From positions 10,630,406 through 10,694,405 of the forward strand of contig JAPFBE010000002.1 in NCBI GenBank assembly GCA_034336665.1: a DNA stretch of 64,000 nt. The letters are read 5' to 3'. Below the pieces are notes generated by a model. The model had not been told where the DNA came from. It made no database searches and saw nothing but the letters and a program-made list of their open reading frames with translations. The position numbers were made by a program, and so were the translations under genes. Shown in pieces: positions 1 through 10,600 of this stretch. The stretch's first letter is position 1; each line of letters starts with the position of its first letter. Source of the DNA: Luscinia megarhynchos (lineage: Eukaryota; Chordata; Aves; Passeriformes; Turdidae).

Positions 1-189
1 TTAACAGCAAGAAAAACAGACAGTCTAGTAAATGTTGATATAGACATTGTTTCCAGCTGTATTTTCCTACAGACCATGCTTTCTCTCTGGATACAGGCAA
101 CTAAGCATCAGTTTCACTCCTTACGGTACAGCTGCTCAATTATGTACACATCACAGACAGTTTTGCAACATCTTTGTTTGGTTTAGTAT
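1..189. other. Unique AT-rich sequence left of the first LTR
   Basis: I see no gene, repeat or RNA in this stretch. Its last five bases (agtat, 185-189) are one copy of the target-site duplication of the neighbouring LTR. Confidence 0.6.
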
Positions 190-301
190 TGTCACGGTGT
201 GACTGGGGTTTGCCAACCTTAATATATTTAATTTCTTTTAGAGACAGGACCCAGGAGTAGAGACAAGGCAGGCTCAAAACTTAAAAAGGTACAAGAAGAA
301 A

Positions 302-307
302 TTTATT
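302..307 (-). promoter_or_regulatory. Polyadenylation signal of the LTR
   Basis: Plus-strand tttatt is AATAAA on the minus strand. It sits about 110 bp before the 3' end of the minus-strand LTR, where the R region of an LTR normally ends. Confidence 0.55.
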
Positions 308-1009
308 AATAATACAAAAAAAAGAATTAGAATTCAGGATAAAATTCCTAGACTGTTCCCTCCTCCACTTCATTCCACATTTCTTACCAACAACATACAG
401 AGAGAATACTTCAGTCAGCTATACACTCAAATAATCAGTTCAGTTTTCTTCAGAGACAAAAGTCCCTTTTCTGGTTATGGCTTAGGGGATGTCTTCACCT
501 TCACAGTCTGCATCTGCCTGAGACCCACAGAACTATGAATTTTCCTCCCATTTACACAGTCCTTCCAGAGCCGTGTTATGGGTTATGATGCACACATGAG
601 GTACCACCTCTAAAGGCAGGCTGCTAAAAAACAGAATTTTCTTCATTGGCTTCTCTATCAAATGTCTCTGTTCATATTCCAGTTCCAGAACAGAGACCCC
701 CATTCCCTCGGGGCAAAGGATCCTTTTCTCAAATATTTCAACCCCCCATGTATTTTCCACAGTTTAAAGGAACTTTAGTGAAGTCACAGTCCCCACAGCC
801 CACAAAAAAGGTTTTCAGCTACTTGCATCTTTTCAATCTCTTCCCACCAGGAACTTTGTCTTCATCCCGCTGACCTCTGTAGTCTCCATGCTTCATTCCT
901 TCTCGTTCAGAGGGAACTCAGGAGATCCAGGATTCCATCCAGGCATAAAGAAGTTACAATTGTATCCAGATCAAGAAGAAACAAACGTGGGCAGCTGGAG
1001 TTCTTCTCT

Positions 1010-1215
1010 GCCACGTGGAAAGGCGAGCCGAGCCCAGCCGGCAGGGCCGGGGCCATGTGGCCGGTGCTGGAGCCATGCGGAGCCAGGGGAGGGGGGCCCA
1101 AGCCAGGGGTTCCCCGCAGAGCCGGTGCCGGGCCGGGCCGGGCCCCAGACCGAGCCCGGAGCCGGGCCGGGACCCCAGCCAGGGACCCCCACACCTCCGG
1201 AGACCGGGGAGCGAA
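1010..1215 (-). promoter_or_regulatory. GC-rich, CpG-dense block inside the LTR, possible promoter
   Basis: This 200-bp block is far richer in G and C than anything else in the window and holds repeated ggccggg words. It lies downstream of a CCAAT box (1311-1315, minus strand), as expected for a TATA-less, CpG-type LTR promoter. I saw no convincing TATA box. Promoter activity is inferred only. CpGs normally decay in methylated transposons, so their survival suggests a young insertion or lack of methylation. Confidence 0.4.
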
Positions 1216-1425
1216 ACGAGAGCAGTTAACTCGATCCAACTGTGATTTGTGAAAGCGAAATAACTTTTTCATTGATTTCCCGAGCTGTTCATCACCAAAT
1301 CAGCTCTCTGATTGGTGCCAGCAGCTCACAGGGGAAGCTCTCAGAGGCGGGACCCCTCCCACTCCCTCATGGAGCATTCCCTGAGGTGAATCCACCCCTC
1401 CCCCTTACCACGTGAAACCAACACA

Positions 1426-2126
1426 AGTATGAATGCTCGAATTCTGCATTTGAGGATTTCTGCTTTTTACAGCATTGCTTTTTCATCTATGCTTCTCCTG
1501 GCCATAAAGGAGGAAAAGAAGAGATAAAAGGTACTGAAGGAGAGCCAAGTGGTCGCTCAGTGCACATGGCAGACTTAAAATTATACTGTTATTCATAGGA
1601 AGCTGGGCAGACTGGTTGGATGAAATCCTCTTGGATGGTCTGGCTTGGACAGTCGAATTGTAATACCAGTGGTTCTTTTGGGGTCTGCTCTGCTGCCACA
1701 GAGACCAGAGAACCTGATCTCGTGCCATCTGAAATCATTGTCTGCTTTGGAATAAGCTTCCTTGGGAGCAAGGGCAAGCCCAGAGGAGGCAGTGGGTGGG
1801 TATGTATGATGTAGCCACTGTAGCTGAGATTTACACATCCTGTTTCAAGGACAAAACAATAGTCATTCTAGCAGGGCTGCCATCATTTAGAGCTGCTCTT
1901 ACAAGCACTCAGCTGACACTGAGGGGCTGTCATGTGTCACACCAGATCACACTGCATCCTTGTCCTTCTTGAAGATGCAGTCTGCATCCTCAGCAGATAA
2001 CAAATCTTCAAACAAGGCACAAGTTGTAATGATTTTTTTTGATTAACATTCCTTGTTATGCAATTGAATTAAACTAAACACTGTCACACACAGTATCATT
2101 TCTGGACGGGCTCAGAACAAACATTT
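1426..2126. other. Non-coding stretch without recognised features
   Basis: Apart from the right copy of the LTR target duplication (1426-1430) I see nothing to name. The short open frames here lie on both strands, overlap each other, and have no protein character. Confidence 0.5.
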
Positions 2127-2300
2127 CATAGAATTATAGAATTATAGAATGTTTAGGGTTGAAATGGACCTTAAAGATCATCTAGTTCCAACCTACTTGC
2201 CATGGGCAGGGGCACCTTCCACTAGACCAGGTTACTCAGACCCTCATACAGCCTAATCTTGAAAATCTGGGTGCCGGGAAGGGCCTCATCCATTCCACAA
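2127..2300 (-). mobile_element. CR1 LINE 3'-end fragment
   Basis: The left edge is a run of catagaattatagaat units, the reverse complement of the octamer tail that ends avian CR1 elements. It is followed by the usual text of the CR1 3' untranslated region in reverse: ...ggttgaaatggacc, then aagatcatctagttccaacc and the ccatgggcaggggcacctt motif. The copy is strongly 5'-truncated, as is normal for CR1, and has no coding part. The right edge is blurred and could lie up to 25 bp further. Confidence 0.88.
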
Positions 2301-5300
2301 GATTGCCTCTTCTGTTTTCCAGAAACATTTTCATGAAAATGTTAACCACATGTTTTATCCTATTTTTGCTGTTATCATCTCATGATATAGGCTTTGCTCC
2401 ATCCATCCCTGTGACTCTCTTTTCATAAGACAGTTCCTCATTATTCCACATAAATACTGCTGGGTTAGTAGTACACACACCACGGGGTACTGCCCATGCA
2501 CACTCTGTTTACTTTCAGTTCTCTCTTGACCTCCTGCCTTCCTCCAACAGACAGAAATTCTCTGCATTCAGATTATGTTTCTATTTCTTTCCTTTTTGCT
2601 TAGAACTTGGGCTTTGTTCCTTTTTCTCTCCCCTTATTGATATTTCTGCATCAACCACTAGTGAGACATATTTAAAATACTGGTATTTAGTTTAAGGTGA
2701 AGAGTTACTGAGATGTCGTGTATTTGTCACCTTTGAAGATATTTATCAGATGCTAAGCCAAATTGTTGGGTGTATAGGTAGTTTTGAGTTTGGTTTTACC
2801 TTCATCCTCAGTTTGCAGGCTACCTGGTTGTCAGTGCCTGTACTTTTCCTATTGGAAAAGATGTGGTTGCTATGCAGGGAACTATGCAAATCTGGGGAGG
2901 TAAAGGCACATGTCGTTTGTGTTTCACTCATGCCTTGGCACACACACTGGAAGTGTCTAAAACACTCACCTGGACATCAGAACACAGGAAGATCACTATC
3001 ATTGTATCTCTTTCTTCTCCTTTCTTACATTATCCTCCATGAAAAAGGGAAGCCTGTGACATTCTCAGATATTTAGAAGAGGGCTGGAAGGAGCTGACAC
3101 AATGCTGAATATTTTGACACATGTTGTCACTTTGGGAATGTCTGTGTTAAAATTTGTATTCAAAGTTCAGGTGCTGGAAGAGGCAATCAGCAGTCAGTGG
3201 CTATTCACCATTCTTGTGCTACCTCCTTACATTGCTGCATTTGCCTTGCTAAGCTCCATTCTTACAAAAGAAAAGGCTTTTACAAGCAGAGAATTTCTAC
3301 TCTTCCTAACCTGTGCTGATTTTTGAAACAAAATTCATTGCAATCCTTTCTTCCCTGCTGTAGCTCAGGCCAATCAGACGCTTGGATTCTACATAGCCCC
3401 ACAGCAGCTTCCACTCTTGTGGTGGTATAAACTTTGAGCATTATCTTAGAGCAAAAAAAGGTTTATATAAGTGATGTCCTTGGTCTTATGCATAGAGCCA
3501 GGAAACAAGATGTAAAGCACTCCCTTTCTTCCTTAGCTGCATAATTTAAATGTATTGCATTTCTTTTTTGACAAAGAAGTTTTTCTTTCACATGTTGGCT
3601 CCAGGTTCTTGAGGCTGAGCCCAAGTGGCCTCCTTACTGACTGACCCTTCACAGCTATGTTTTCAGAAGAGATTGAGGAATGTATCTCAATTTGCAGGCA
3701 TTCAGCTTAATACACTGCAGAAGTACCTGATTTATTGGCCAGCCACTCTATCACTCTCTGGTAAAAATGAAGTTAGGTGACAGTATCTCAGGCCAGACAC
3801 CTGCAACTGTGACAAAACTAAAAACTCCAACATTAAACCCCAGGAAACCCTTCTTGAATAGGGATCTCAAGGTTGAGTCCATGACTAAAAATAAAGGTGT
3901 GAGTTATTCCAATAATCCATCAAATGCTTTCACAGGATATATTATAAAGTTTGATTATTTTGACAGAAGCAATTTGAATATGCAACAATGCTCCTGATTT
4001 TTGAACACTTACAGTTACAACTATCAGGACCTTGTCTTTGAGCATCACCCTGGATGGCTCACACCTTGTCCATTTGCATTCTATGTTATTATCTTTTTGT
4101 GGGGTAGTGAACACCTTTCTGCTGAGCAGATCTCTGATTATATGTCCTTCCATCTTTCCCCTGCTTTTCACTCTGGACAAACACTTCAAGCTGCTTTTTT
4201 ATAGGTGCTTCTTAGATGATCAACTGCAAATCCTTTGAGTGTGATTTCAATTTGATTTTATTTTCCTAAACCAAGCAGGTTTAATTGCCTTGAATTTGAT
4301 AAATAACTTCATGAAGTCTTCATGAAGGCTGTCTGTGGATATTCACATAGTTCTGTGTCCATAACTGTCAATGTAGTGTCTTTTATGAAACTCATACAGA
4401 TGCACACACAATCTTGGTGGGGAAAAAAAAGGAAATAGACTCTCCCCTCCCCACCCCTGCAAGAGTTTTGAGTTATAGCAGCAGCAAAATACCTCCTGAA
4501 GCTGGTTAACTTACATGCATCTTGCATCTTCCTTAAGGTTAAAAAGAGCCACTTCATTTTAAAATAATGTAATAAAAACACTGCTGTCAGGCTGAGACCT
4601 TGTCTGCCAAGCCTAACCCTCAGATGAAGTTTTACAGCCAAGTTATAAATCCCTAAAAAACGGAGTTGGTATTGACAGAACCTGATCTAAGGAGTATTGT
4701 CCTGGTGGTAAGGGGAGCTCGGGGTTTCCAAACAAAGGTGGTCTGATAGCAGAGCCTCTGCCAGTTGCACAGATAGTTTGGCCATAGGCAAACATCATGC
4801 TAGTTTATTTATTTGTTTATGAGTGTGTATTAACCACCAGGGTTTGTATATTCTCAACCTCCCTTTGATCTTTTTTTTTTAAAAACTAGAGTTCTGCCAT
4901 CTGTAAACATTTCTGTACTGACCATGCTTTTGGCTTAGTCAACATATGAAATCCATAAAGACTTATATTTTGATAAAAGAAATGGCTAAAGACAATTGAC
5001 ATTATCGTTTGAAGTTTGTGACATTTCATGTTAATTTAGTAATGTAGAAATGGAACAGAGGCCTGGATTTGTGTAAAGAACTTGTCCAAGGTTGTAACCC
5101 TTAACATATTTTGTGCATACTCTTTTTGTTGTGGTCTTCCATACAAGAAATTTAATATGATTTTGATTAGTTTCTGATGAGTTGAAATTTTGGTAAATGA
5201 AACTCCAGTACTGGAATTTTCTGTCACTGCTGTATTTGGGAAAAGATTTAAGAAGACTGCTGTATTTGCTTTATTGGTCAAATAATAAAAGACATCACCA

Positions 5301-7480
5301 AAAGATAAATATTCTTACTATTTGCCTAAAACTGTGTTGATCCATGTGTAATATCTCTCAGAACACTCCATTTTAAAATGTCTTCAATACTGAGTCAAGT
5401 CATTTAAGACATCTATATCCCTTTCTTGACTCTGACATACTGCCACTAACTTATGACATGACTTTGGTTGAGTAACTTAACAACTTAACCTTTCTGTAGT
5501 TCACATTATCTCACCAGATGTCAAATGAGGATTGAAATCCATGTTAGTTACAGAAATACCGACTTTCCTGATCCAAATGGAAGAAGTTATAGAGGTAGTT
5601 TATGGTTGGGAAATGGTATGGGAACGTTTCTGAATGGCAAAAATAGTGTTCATATATCAAGGATACTGAGCCAATTGTGGTGGAGATTAATTTTTTGGAT
5701 ATAAGGACTGTTAATTTGTGCACATCTGTTGAATGAATTGGGAGAAAATCTGCTCACCAAAGTAACACAATGAGTTGGGACACCATAAGCCTCTTAGGGT
5801 GATAACTTTGGGCAGCTTCTCTCCACTCTGTTGGAGGATCCAAGGTGTTCACACAGAGGGGCATACCCTTAAGCCAATAATGGTCCCTTTTGTCATTTAG
5901 GTAATGAGATGCAAAGAGGCTGATGTGAAGGACAGATCCACTTTCAGACAAAACAAGACTGAGGCCCTTTGGACAGGTGAGAAGCATATGCACACATGAC
6001 ACTGTTCCAAAAGCTGTACTCTGCAATGATCAAAGACTTGTTAAATGCAACTCTGCAGGACTCTATGAAGAAAATGAGCAACTGCATTTATTTTATGAGT
6101 CTACATTTTGGAAATAACTCCGGCAGGTATGAATGGGGATAGATACAGATAGAGAAGTGTCCGCATAGAGTCCAAACTCTCTGGAGATTGAGGCTCCCAG
6201 AATTCCTTGATGGAGAACAGCAACAGCAGTGGTAACTTCTAGTATGCTGGAATGGAGAAGTGTTGGCTGGCTGTAGCAATATGGATACACCCATGCACAG
6301 CCATAAGCCTGAGAACAGCCTCTGGCCCTCAGCACCATCCTTGTTGCAGGGCTACATGTCACTGGAAAGAATTTTCAAACCACAAAGAGTATGACCAAGT
6401 GTTCCACACTAAGATTAAGAAAATGGGAAGCCTTCCTCTTCTAGTAAAAATGTCAGTGTATGAGGGACTTCAAACACCAAAACTCTCACTTCCTCTATTC
6501 TCTCCATGACTACAACGAATATGAACATGTTTATATCCATTCTGTCCATCTGGTAGTTCCTTGGACTTCTGACTGAACCTGGGTCAATGGTAATACCACA
6601 GTAACATCCTACTGTGTTTAGAATATACACCCAGCTGTGTTTGTAACTTTTAGAGCTGAAACACAAGCTGCATCATCTCAAGGAATAACAGGGGAAGCAA
6701 AACAATGCAGCAAGCCAGCATCCATCATGTGCTCTTCCTGTTGCCTCCCACAGCTTTCTTTTAATTTTTCAGTGAAAACTTTTCTGTCTGTTAGTAGAAT
6801 TTCTGCTTGCGCTAACAATCTTGAATTCACGATTCAAATAGTTGATGGAATTTCTGTTAACAGGACAGTGGAGCAAGTCCTGAGAGCTTAACTGAAAATT
6901 TACATATTAATTCCCATTCAGAATGTCCCATAGTACATGTTTCTGCAGCTTCTTAGTTCAAAAATGCCATATTTACTTTGTTTTAAGGTGTAAGGCTTCA
7001 CTCACAGCTTTCGTCTTTATGCTCCTTTGAAAGCTGTGGACTTATGACTTCAGTCTTAAAGAGGATATCTATGCATTTTAGTCCTTTTGGTGAAACTGTA
7101 TTCAAATTTAGGTGCATAAACTTAGTCTCTGAAATCCATAAATCTACTATTCTTCTTTGTGAAAATGTTCTGTTTATTATGAAAATTATAAATATTATGA
7201 AAATATTCTGCTTTGTGAAAACCTAGGACATGGACCTGCATAGATGAACTGTTTACAGACAGCTCTCCAAAACGGACAAGAAAAGTTTGGAAGGGCCTAG
7301 AGCTGGAAATGCTGAGCCTGGGACTTTGCTTGTTGTGGCATTAATGCTTTCTCTGCCTTTTTTTTAACACTTTATGAATAATATTTAGTATTTAATAATA
7401 ATATGTTTAATGTTTGTATGTAGTATATGGTTATTTTGGAATCTAGCAAGTGGTCCTAACACAATCCCAGTCTTAGCAAG
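2301..7480. other. 5 kb of AT-rich sequence with no recognised gene
   Basis: No open frame here exceeds about 110 codons. None shows a domain, start context or codon use that would set it apart from chance. Homopolymer runs and small AT-rich patches occur but no tandem array worth naming. Confidence 0.5.
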
Positions 7481-7608
7481 TGTAGTGGGTTGATGCTGGC
7501 TGGATGCCAGGCACCCACCAAACTGCTCTCTCACACCCCTCCACAAGTGAGCAAGGGAGAGAAAATATAGTGAGGGATTAATGAAGGACAGGGAAAGATC
7601 AAGCTGTG
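7481..7608 (-). mobile_element. Fragment of an ERV LTR related to the one at 34206-35720
   Basis: It starts with tgtagtggg and continues through a stretch that aligns with the left end of the LTR at 34206 (tgtagtgct, then the shared ctctc...ccctcc part and a purine-rich gagaaaatata segment). Both also match, from memory, an abundant bird LTR family. The left TG edge is intact and the 5 bases before it are gcaag. I could not find the other end, so the copy is truncated near 7608, or the rest is too decayed to follow. Confidence 0.6.
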
Positions 7609-10600
7609 GGACACCTGGAACTCAGGGGTTTGTTCTCCTAACCGAAGTCAGGCTGACAACAAATCACTTTCATCCTTGGATGTGCAGTGCTGAAACTTTT
7701 CTAGGAAGGGCTCAGCAGTGGCATCCCATGTCAAGGACACACGAGATAAACAGAAGTGGCACATCCAAGCTCATCCATGTTACAGGTAAATCCATCTTTT
7801 GGTCTGTTTAAGGTGGCAACAAAAAGGAAGTTTTATACATAATTGCATACTACTTTGTGTCTGGACTTGGATTTGGGATCATGTTTAGTGAATGTGGATG
7901 CAAGGAAGAGTGAATGCCAGTCTAATTCTCAAAATGAAGTGTATGTTTTTATCTTAATGCCAAATAATAGAGCAATAAATAACAAAATCAGCATCTATCA
8001 TTGGCAATTTGTTACTTTTTTGATCTTCCATATGAGAAGTGTCTTGTTTTGTGATTTTCTTTTTTATTTTTGGGGGGGGTTTAATTATCAGTCAGTGGAC
8101 TAGGAAGCTGTGGACATGAGTCTTCCTTGGACATGGAAGCTCTCTTGGCTGTCTGCAGTGTTGGCACTTTTCAGGGGGAGTTGGAATAGGGGGAAATGTT
8201 AAACATGGAATAAGGAGAGAAGTGTATTTGGTCTAAAGCAACTGTTCTTGTCCCCTCCCTTCTGTTCCCCATGCTCAAACAGTGTGACTGAAAATGCATT
8301 TGTCTTGTTTACCAAATACATGAGAAAAGACTGTCATTGGAATGAATGGTTTGCTGGGTTATACAATTGTAGAAACAAAGGCATACACCCAGATAAATGA
8401 ATAAAGGCTGATGTGGAGATTGCAAACTGCCTTAAAGAAGCTGCCTCAGATAGGTCTCACATTATTAACTTCCATGTGGAACTGCTTAAATCAGAAATCT
8501 TGTATTTGTTCCCCAAGAACTATGGAAGAGAGTATATCTGTAGGAAAAATTAAAACTCAGATCTTAGGGGCTGTCTTTCAAGATCAATGAAGATCCACAT
8601 AGTTTTGTGTGAAAACAGTCAGATGCAAGATTTTTTTTTCTTTTAATACTTTACTGCAGGTTTAATTGCAGCAATATTTCAATGCCAAAGAGAGTAATTT
8701 GCAGCTTGAATACAGCATTAGAGCTGCAATACCCGACATTTTAAAACCTCAGTATAAAAATGAGCATTTGGTACTAGTACCACAAGAATTCTCATTTCCT
8801 GTTCAACTTTCAAAGAAATTGAAGTCAAATGTCTATATTAACGTTTATAAAATTTTAGAGTGATTCCCTTATTACATAATTAGCTCAAGCACTCTGCATA
8901 TCTGCCGATTAGAGACATTACTCAGAGCCTGCCCTGGAACAGCTGCATTCCTAGACAGAAAAAGATACTAATGTGGCCCTGGGGGAGAGCTCTCCATTTT
9001 GACAGAATAAAACATTCTTGGAATACAGTTATTACAATTCATAATTGTTCACTTTAGGGAAAAAAAAAACAGGGAAGAAAAGGTATCTTGTTAATAAAAC
9101 AAAGATTTCTAATAGTTTTAAGTCCATATTTCAAAATTCTCTGCAGCTGACTATGCAGGTATCTGGAGAGGAGGAATTTCTCCATGTTGCATGTAACAAG
9201 GAAGCAAAAGCAGGAATTCTGACTGGATATGGCTCCCTAAATCTGATCAGATAGTGACAATAAGGGCAATGGCAACCAGGATAAGTACTAGAGACTAGCA
9301 CTGTGATTCAGCTGATTAAACATGAGCCCAAACTGCACGAATTTATAAGCAAAAGTCCATTTGGCTGCATCTGTAACACAATTACCAGGTGACGGGATTT
9401 CATCAGAAGAAGCACAGAAAAAAGGAAATATGGCAGAAATTCAGGTGCTCTGAAATTACCACAGCAATTAATGATTCCCCAGCAAACGTGATCAGGAATT
9501 GTTACACTATTTACAAAATCTTTTAATTACTACAAATTGTGTGACAACTACTGACAGGGTCAAGTGGGTTAAAGCACAAACAGGGAAGTCTAACAAAGCA
9601 TAGTTGTGTGGTCCCTAAAAGGAGCTCAATCAGGGTTGTAAGAAAAATATCCTGCTGTAAGATGTCTTAGTCCTGAAAGTCTGGAAAAGTGGTAGCCTGT
9701 TCTGTAGTGAAGCTGCTGGTACTTCTGAAATATTTCTTACTCTTGGAGAAAAAGACACTACCTCCTTATAAGCCAAAGAACACACATTTAATTGAAAGAA
9801 AATTAAAATTTTATTCCAGAGGGTCCCATGTCTTTTATGCAACTTCAGACTCGTTGAAAAAAAGCAAGATAATTGTAGCTCTCACTACACTTTAAAATGG
9901 TTCTGAAGATGTGTGTCCCATCTGGGCGACCTTTAACAAAGCAATTATTGCTCCAGTTTGTGAGCACAGTTCTCCTATTTCCTGCCTACAATTCAATGTG
10001 ATAGAAACTGTGGAGAAAAACTTCATAAATCTTACTGACTTGAACCTCCTTTTCTTAGTCAAATGTAAAAGACCCTTCTGAAACCATCATGCTTTCATAC
10101 CCTCCAAAGTGGTTTCAAGTGCCAGAATATTGCCTAAGTGTCAGAGAGTCAAAGAAGTTTAGCTCACCACAAGCCAGGGCTGCCTCTTCTGTTGAGGAAT
10201 TGGAGAGAGCAGTTGCAGTGCTGAGTGAGGCACAGCACGTGCTGTAGGTGCCTTAGTGCTGAAATTCTTTCCACTGTGAGCAGAGATGAACTAACAGAGC
10301 TTTGGAAGACCAAACAGTCTGAGATGCTCATTCCTCTTTTGACTGAGTATAACAAGAAGTCAGTGGCTCAATCAAACGTTCTGAAACTAGCCTGGTCTGC
10401 AAAACTAGTATCAGTTTTAAACCCCTTTCCCCTCCAGCTGGGAAATCTGGGGTTTCATTGTATATCTGCCTTTAAAAACTATTTTGTTTGTATTCATATA
10501 GTGGTGAGAAGACCTTTTCATAATTCATATAACATCCATTATTACTATAGGTTAAGAAAGAAGAAACTATTATTTTTTAATTCAAACCTGATCTGACACT

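Larger units (their letters stand above)
190..1425 (-). mobile_element. Solo LTR of an endogenous retrovirus, 1236 bp, intact ends
   Basis: The left edge reads tgtcacgg and the right edge ccaacaca, so the element has the TGT...ACA termini of retroviral LTRs. It is flanked on both sides by the same 5 bases, agtat (185-189 and 1426-1430), a perfect target-site duplication. Read on the minus strand, the start is at 1425. A CCAAT box lies at 1311-1315, a very GC- and CpG-rich block at about 1010-1215, and an AATAAA polyadenylation signal at 302-307, leaving roughly 90 bp of U5-like sequence before the end. No internal retroviral genes follow, so this is a solo LTR left by recombination between two LTRs. 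The 5-bp duplication fits ERVL- or ERV1/ERVK-type elements; I cannot fix the class without a library. Several short open frames in the GC-rich block are by-products of base composition. The intact duplication and surviving CpGs suggest a fairly young insertion (inference). Confidence 0.85.

Noticed and set aside
888..1272. Proline/glycine/arginine-rich open frames on both strands
   Set aside because: They lie in the CpG-rich core of a solo LTR, where stop codons are rare by composition.
8672..8863. 63-codon plus-strand block after an acceptor-like ttgcag
   Set aside because: No usable donor and an in-frame stop directly before the acceptor; kept out as too weak.
10225..10596. 123-codon plus-strand frame
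   Set aside because: Its first half looks mildly protein-like but the second half is low-complexity AT-rich sequence, and it has no recognisable motif.
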